A stretch of 8,682 nucleotides of DNA from Bacillota bacterium (GTDB lineage Bacteria; Bacillota; DTU030): contig DUTA01000088.1 in assembly GCA_012842325.1 (NCBI GenBank), positions 1-8,682 on the forward strand, given 5' to 3'. How positions within the stretch are numbered: position 1 is the first letter of the stretch; each line of letters begins with the position of its first letter. Shown here in pieces: positions 6,376 to 8,682 of the stretch. The notes beneath the pieces are model-generated. The model was given only the letters and a program-made list of their open reading frames with translations, did no database searches and was not told where the DNA came from. A program made the position numbers and the translations under genes.

Positions 6376-6647
6376 TGTCCCTGTACCTCCATGGTATCGA
6401 CAATGCCAACCACCGCAGCATCAATGGGAATATCAGCCTTATCCAGGGCAAGGCGCGCCGAACTCCCCTCCACCACCAGGACTGTTTCACCCATCCCGGC
6501 ACCGACAATATCAACGGCCACCCTGGGGGCTCTGTCCACCAGGGTATTGTCCAAATCTAAGGGTTGGATTATTAAAAGTTTGCACCCCACCAGGCGCTCA
6601 TCCTTTTTTGTTGCCACCACATTGCCGATAACCTTTGCAATTATCAT
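6372..6647 (-). CDS. pduN: BMC shell vertex pentamer protein (PduN/EutN/CcmL family)
   Basis: This protein forms the pentamers that close the vertices of the icosahedral microcompartment shell. The 91 residues match the family in length. The start MIIAKVIGNVVATKKDERLVG is typical, followed by VGAGMGETVLVVEGSSAR in the middle and IPIDAAVVGIVD near the end. I chose ATG at 6647 because AAGGGGTGA lies 4 bases upstream and because family members begin at this point; an in-frame start six codons earlier (6665) lacks such a site. The gene ends in the 4-base overlap ATGA with pduO, so the two are probably translationally coupled. Loss of the homologous protein in other systems gives misshapen shells. 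Confidence in family and function is high. Confidence 0.93.
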   Translation of the reverse strand: MIIAKVIGNVVATKKDERLVGCKLLIIQPLDLDNTLVDRAPRVAVDIVGAGMGETVLVVEGSSARLALDKADIPIDAAVVGIVDTMEVQGQ

Positions 6648-6674
6648 TTTTTCACCCCTTTGCACCGGATCAGT

Positions 6675-7436
6675 TCACTGGATCCTGATGCGCAGACCCT
6701 TTTCCTCTGCCAGGTCCCTGGCCAGGGGTGTGATCACTGTCCCCCTGGCTACGATAATCTCCTTTCCCGGCCAGGTAGCCACATGGCTGCGGCTGAGGAC
6801 CTTACCCGTAAACACCTTTACCTCTTGTCCCTGACCCTCCCGGCGCCTGCCCGGCCACTGGACCAGATCTTCCGCCGCAGCGGCCAGCTCCTTGGCCGCC
6901 AGCAAATGTACGCCGTAGGCAGCCAGCCTTTCCAAATTACCGGCCAGCTGTTCCCGCAGAGCCGGCATTCCCCGGTTCATCCCCAGGCGGACACGGGTGG
7001 GATGATTTATGTCGCAGGCGTCCGTTGCGGCAAGGACCGGTTTACCCATAAGGAGGCCTTCCAGGATCAGGGTCGTAACCAGGTTATCGGCTATACCGGC
7101 CGCCACCTTGGCCGCCGTATTTACCGTGAGGACAGGCACCAGGAGCAGGTTGTGTTCCTGAAGCAGGGGGCCCGGCGGCCAACCATTTTTCTCCGTCAAG
7201 ATGGGGACGCCCGGCAGCGCCCCGGCAACCCTTTCGGTGCCCAGGGCCCGTTCTGCCCCCGGGGTCATTACTGCGGTAAAGGACCAGCCGTGTTCCTTCA
7301 TTTTTCCCAGGGCCAAAAGCCCCTCCTCGGCGCCGATAATCCCACCGGTAAACAAGGCCAGAGCCCGGCGCTGCCTCTCCTGTAACCTTTTCCATACTTC
7401 AGCGGCAACCCGCTCAATCAGAAGGGCATCATCCAT
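6675..7436 (-). CDS. BMC-associated flavoprotein (Dfp/flavoprotein family fold), role unproven
   Basis: This is a 253-residue protein of the FMN-binding flavoprotein family (the fold of phosphopantothenoylcysteine decarboxylase). Visible signs are the nucleotide-binding start ALFTGGIIG (26-34) and VPVLTVNTAAKVAAGIADNL (100-119), which resembles the PASANT-x-K-x2-G-x-ADNL motif of the family. GKPVLAATDACDINHP follows. Residues about 205-253 form a small extra region ending in GTVITPLARDLAEEKGLRI; I recall similar segments in other BMC-locus proteins. Residues 4-19 form an amphipathic helix (LIERVAAEVWKRL) like an encapsulation peptide, so it may lie inside the shell. It sits 62 bases after pduK and 27 before pduN. 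The site GGAAGGGTGA lies just before the ATG. Flavoproteins of this kind occur in Firmicute BMC loci. A role in electron transfer, for example in cobalamin reduction with PduS, is only an inference; the substrate is unknown. Confidence 0.75.
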   Translation of the reverse strand: MDDALLIERVAAEVWKRLQERQRRALALFTGGIIGAEEGLLALGKMKEHGWSFTAVMTPGAERALGTERVAGALPGVPILTEKNGWPPGPLLQEHNLLLVPVLTVNTAAKVAAGIADNLVTTLILEGLLMGKPVLAATDACDINHPTRVRLGMNRGMPALREQLAGNLERLAAYGVHLLAAKELAAAAEDLVQWPGRRREGQGQEVKVFTGKVLSRSHVATWPGKEIIVARGTVITPLARDLAEEKGLRIRIQ

Positions 7437-7498
7437 CAGCTATCACCCTTCCCGTCTTCTCCAAACCCTATCCTTCCTGTCAGCTTTACCAGCAGCTT

Positions 7499-8167
7499 TT
7501 ATTTTCTTTCCCCGTAATGGAGGCAGCGGGAACGGGGTTCCCCTTTTCGCCGCGGGCATTCGGGATCACCGCAGAGGTTGCAGACAGCCTCGGTTTGAGC
7601 CCCCTTTTCCCCCTCCTTCTCCTGGCCTTCTGCCTCCCCGGCGGGGCTTTCTTCCCCTTCTTCCTGCTCCATTACCATCTCTATATGGTCCTCAGCCCCA
7701 CCTTCTTCCGGCTCCATTGCTTCAGCGACGGGGCCTTCCACCCTTTCTTCTTCTTGCTCTATTTCCCCGGGCGCCGGGCTTTCTTCCCCTTCAAGGGGCG
7801 GTGTGTGTTCCTCCCCTGTACCTGCAGGCCCTGCCCCGCCCTTTTCTTCTTCCGGCATCTGTTCTTCTTTCTTGGGAGCGGGTACCATCTCGGGGGTAGC
7901 AACAATTCTCCGCAATTCCTCATGGGGCCGGGGGATCACATGGGTAGCTACCACCCTGCCCACTCTGGAACCGGCTGCCGCCCCGGCACTGACGGCCGCC
8001 TGGACGGCCGCCACATCACCCTGCAACTTCACCGTTACCATCCCCTGCCCCTTGGTCAGTTCATAACCCAGCAGTTCAACATTGGCCGCCTTAACTGCCG
8101 CATCGGCCGCTGTCACGGCACAGACAAGTCCTTGCGTCTCAATCAATCCCAGGGCCTTCCTGTGCAT
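7499..8167 (-). CDS. pduK: BMC shell protein with Cys-rich C-terminal motif (PduK type)
   Basis: This is a 222-residue minor shell protein of the propanediol-type microcompartment. Residues 1-92 form a normal BMC domain (ALGLIETQGLVCAVTAADAA, then a THVIPRPHEEL final strand), expected to assemble as a hexamer. Residues about 94-195 are a low-complexity linker with 33 Glu, many Gly, Pro and Ala, and almost no Asp; it is probably disordered. The C-terminus has C196, C199, C204, C215 and H217 in the pattern CNLC-x4-CPRRKGEPRSRC-x-H. As I recall, this is the PduK tail thought to bind a metal or an Fe-S cluster; the cofactor is not proven here. Enterobacterial PduK is near 160 residues, so the linker is unusually long. 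The start ATG has a GGAAGGGGGG site about 13 bases upstream and overlaps the end of pduH. The linker DNA is nearly all purine on the coding strand. Confidence 0.88.
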   Translation of the reverse strand: MHRKALGLIETQGLVCAVTAADAAVKAANVELLGYELTKGQGMVTVKLQGDVAAVQAAVSAGAAAGSRVGRVVATHVIPRPHEELRRIVATPEMVPAPKKEEQMPEEEKGGAGPAGTGEEHTPPLEGEESPAPGEIEQEEERVEGPVAEAMEPEEGGAEDHIEMVMEQEEGEESPAGEAEGQEKEGEKGAQTEAVCNLCGDPECPRRKGEPRSRCLHYGERK

Positions 8168-8633
8168 GGCTGGAACTTCCCCCCTTCCAAACCCCGTATT
8201 CCTGGAGCACCCTGATAACAGTGGCGACTATTGTCGACAGCATCTCCCCTTTTGGGAAAAAAGGTTCCTCTTCCCTGGTGCGGAATGGGATGCCCTTGAC
8301 CAGTCGGGCTGCATTGGTCCCCAGGCGCCGGCTTTCCCCCTCATCCAGCTGACTGGCCGGGATGAAGAACAGGGGCTGTTCCCGCTGCAGGCGATAATAA
8401 TGGAGAGCGATGCCGTCCCTGGCCAGCCCGATCCCCGTCCCAAGGGGGGATTGGGCGGCTGCTTCCCAGGCCAGGTTGACTGCCGTATCCTCCGGGCCTG
8501 TGCGCAGCTGACCGGGTACTCCTTCTTCTTCCAAACCCAGCTGAACCTGGCGGATGTGTTCCGCTGCCGTCCCTGGTGCCACATTGATGACGATCCTTGG
8601 TTTTTCCGTTCTCCCTCCTTGCCAGTGGGTCAC
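8139..8633 (-). CDS. pduH: Diol dehydratase reactivase small subunit (PduH type) with C-terminal extension
   Basis: This is the small subunit of the reactivating factor for B12-dependent diol/glycerol dehydratase. It partners with PduG to swap damaged cobalamin. Residues about 11-118 carry the dehydratase medium-subunit fold: a PRIVINVAPGT start, SPLGTGIGLARDGIALHYY near 62-80 and the family signature RLGTNAARLVKGIPFR at 103-118. The enterobacterial protein is near 116 residues; this one has 164. The extra 46 residues include an amphipathic stretch (130-147) resembling a microcompartment encapsulation peptide. I chose GTG at 8633 because AGAGGGGTGA ends 5 bases upstream; an in-frame GTG at 8642 lies directly against that site and is less likely. 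The ribosome binding site lies at the end of pduG. The 3' end overlaps pduK by 29 bases, which suggests translational coupling. Confidence 0.87.
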   Translation of the reverse strand: MTHWQGGRTEKPRIVINVAPGTAAEHIRQVQLGLEEEGVPGQLRTGPEDTAVNLAWEAAAQSPLGTGIGLARDGIALHYYRLQREQPLFFIPASQLDEGESRRLGTNAARLVKGIPFRTREEEPFFPKGEMLSTIVATVIRVLQEYGVWKGGSSSHAQEGPGID

Positions 8634-8634
8634 T

Positions 8635-8682
8635 TTAGTCACCCCTCTCGCAGTAGGCCAGCACCAGACCCGTCGCCACCGC
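8635..8682 (-). CDS. pduG: Diol/glycerol dehydratase reactivase large subunit, C-terminal end only (partial)
   Basis: Only the last 15 codons and a TAA stop (8637..8635) are in the window; the rest lies beyond the window edge. The readable tail is AVATGLVLAYCERGD. The AVATGLVL segment matches what I recall of the conserved C-terminus of the large, ATP-hydrolysing subunit of B12-dependent diol and glycerol dehydratase reactivases (PduG, DdrA, GdrA). That subunit works with PduH to remove damaged cobalamin from inactivated dehydratase. The gene directly downstream encodes the matching small subunit, in the same orientation and practically overlapping, as expected for a reactivase pair. The identification rests on a short tail plus context, so it is good but not certain. 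Confidence 0.75.
   Translation of the reverse strand, partial: AVATGLVLAYCERGD

Noticed and set aside
7201..8215. Two long plus-strand open frames rich in Pro, Phe and Leu
   Set aside because: They are the complement of the Glu/Gly-rich pduK linker and the start of the flavoprotein gene; composition follows from the purine-rich coding strand.

Overview
The window looks like chromosomal DNA of a spore-forming Firmicute of the Clostridia, moderately GC-rich. The evidence is a ribosomal protein L27 with an N-terminal cleavable peptide next to its processing protease Prp, a Spo0B-like sporulation gene, a structured leader in front of rplU, strong AGGAGG-type ribosome binding sites and several GTG starts. 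A Moorella-like thermophilic acetogen is my best guess, but this is an inference. Every convincing gene lies on the minus strand, so transcription runs from high to low coordinates.

Region 1 (8682 down to 1765) is the 3' part of a bacterial microcompartment (BMC) operon of the propanediol-utilization (Pdu) type. In transcription order it holds the last codons of pduG, then pduH, pduK, a flavoprotein gene, pduN, pduO, pduP, pduS, pduT and a circularly permuted shell gene of pduU type. Gaps are short and there are four overlaps in this segment (pduH/K, pduN/O, pduO/P, pduS/T). PduG/H reactivate the B12-dependent diol dehydratase. PduO (adenosyltransferase) and PduS (cobalamin reductase) supply adenosylcobalamin. 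PduP converts the toxic aldehyde to acyl-CoA. PduK, PduN, PduT and the PduU-like protein build the shell. The dehydratase genes, the main shell gene and most of pduG must lie upstream, outside the window. pduL, pduQ and pduW are not seen. The substrate could be 1,2-propanediol, glycerol or ethylene glycol; the window cannot decide.

Region 2 (1764 to 1525) is a 240-base regulatory spacer. It carries a terminator-like hairpin for the BMC operon, an AT-rich upstream segment with a small palindrome, a near-consensus sigma-A promoter and a structured leader that matches the position and type of the L21 leader.

Region 3 (1524 to 546) is the housekeeping cluster rplU-prp-rpmA, closed by a clear intrinsic terminator. 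Region 4 (545 to 1) holds a membrane-anchored Spo0B-like gene with its own weak promoter candidate. The last 39 bases show no supportable gene.

The points most worth a second look are the shell protein with a Cys-Pro-Gln-His pore loop, encapsulation-peptide-like helices on PduH and the flavoprotein, and the roughly 100-residue Glu-rich linker in PduK.
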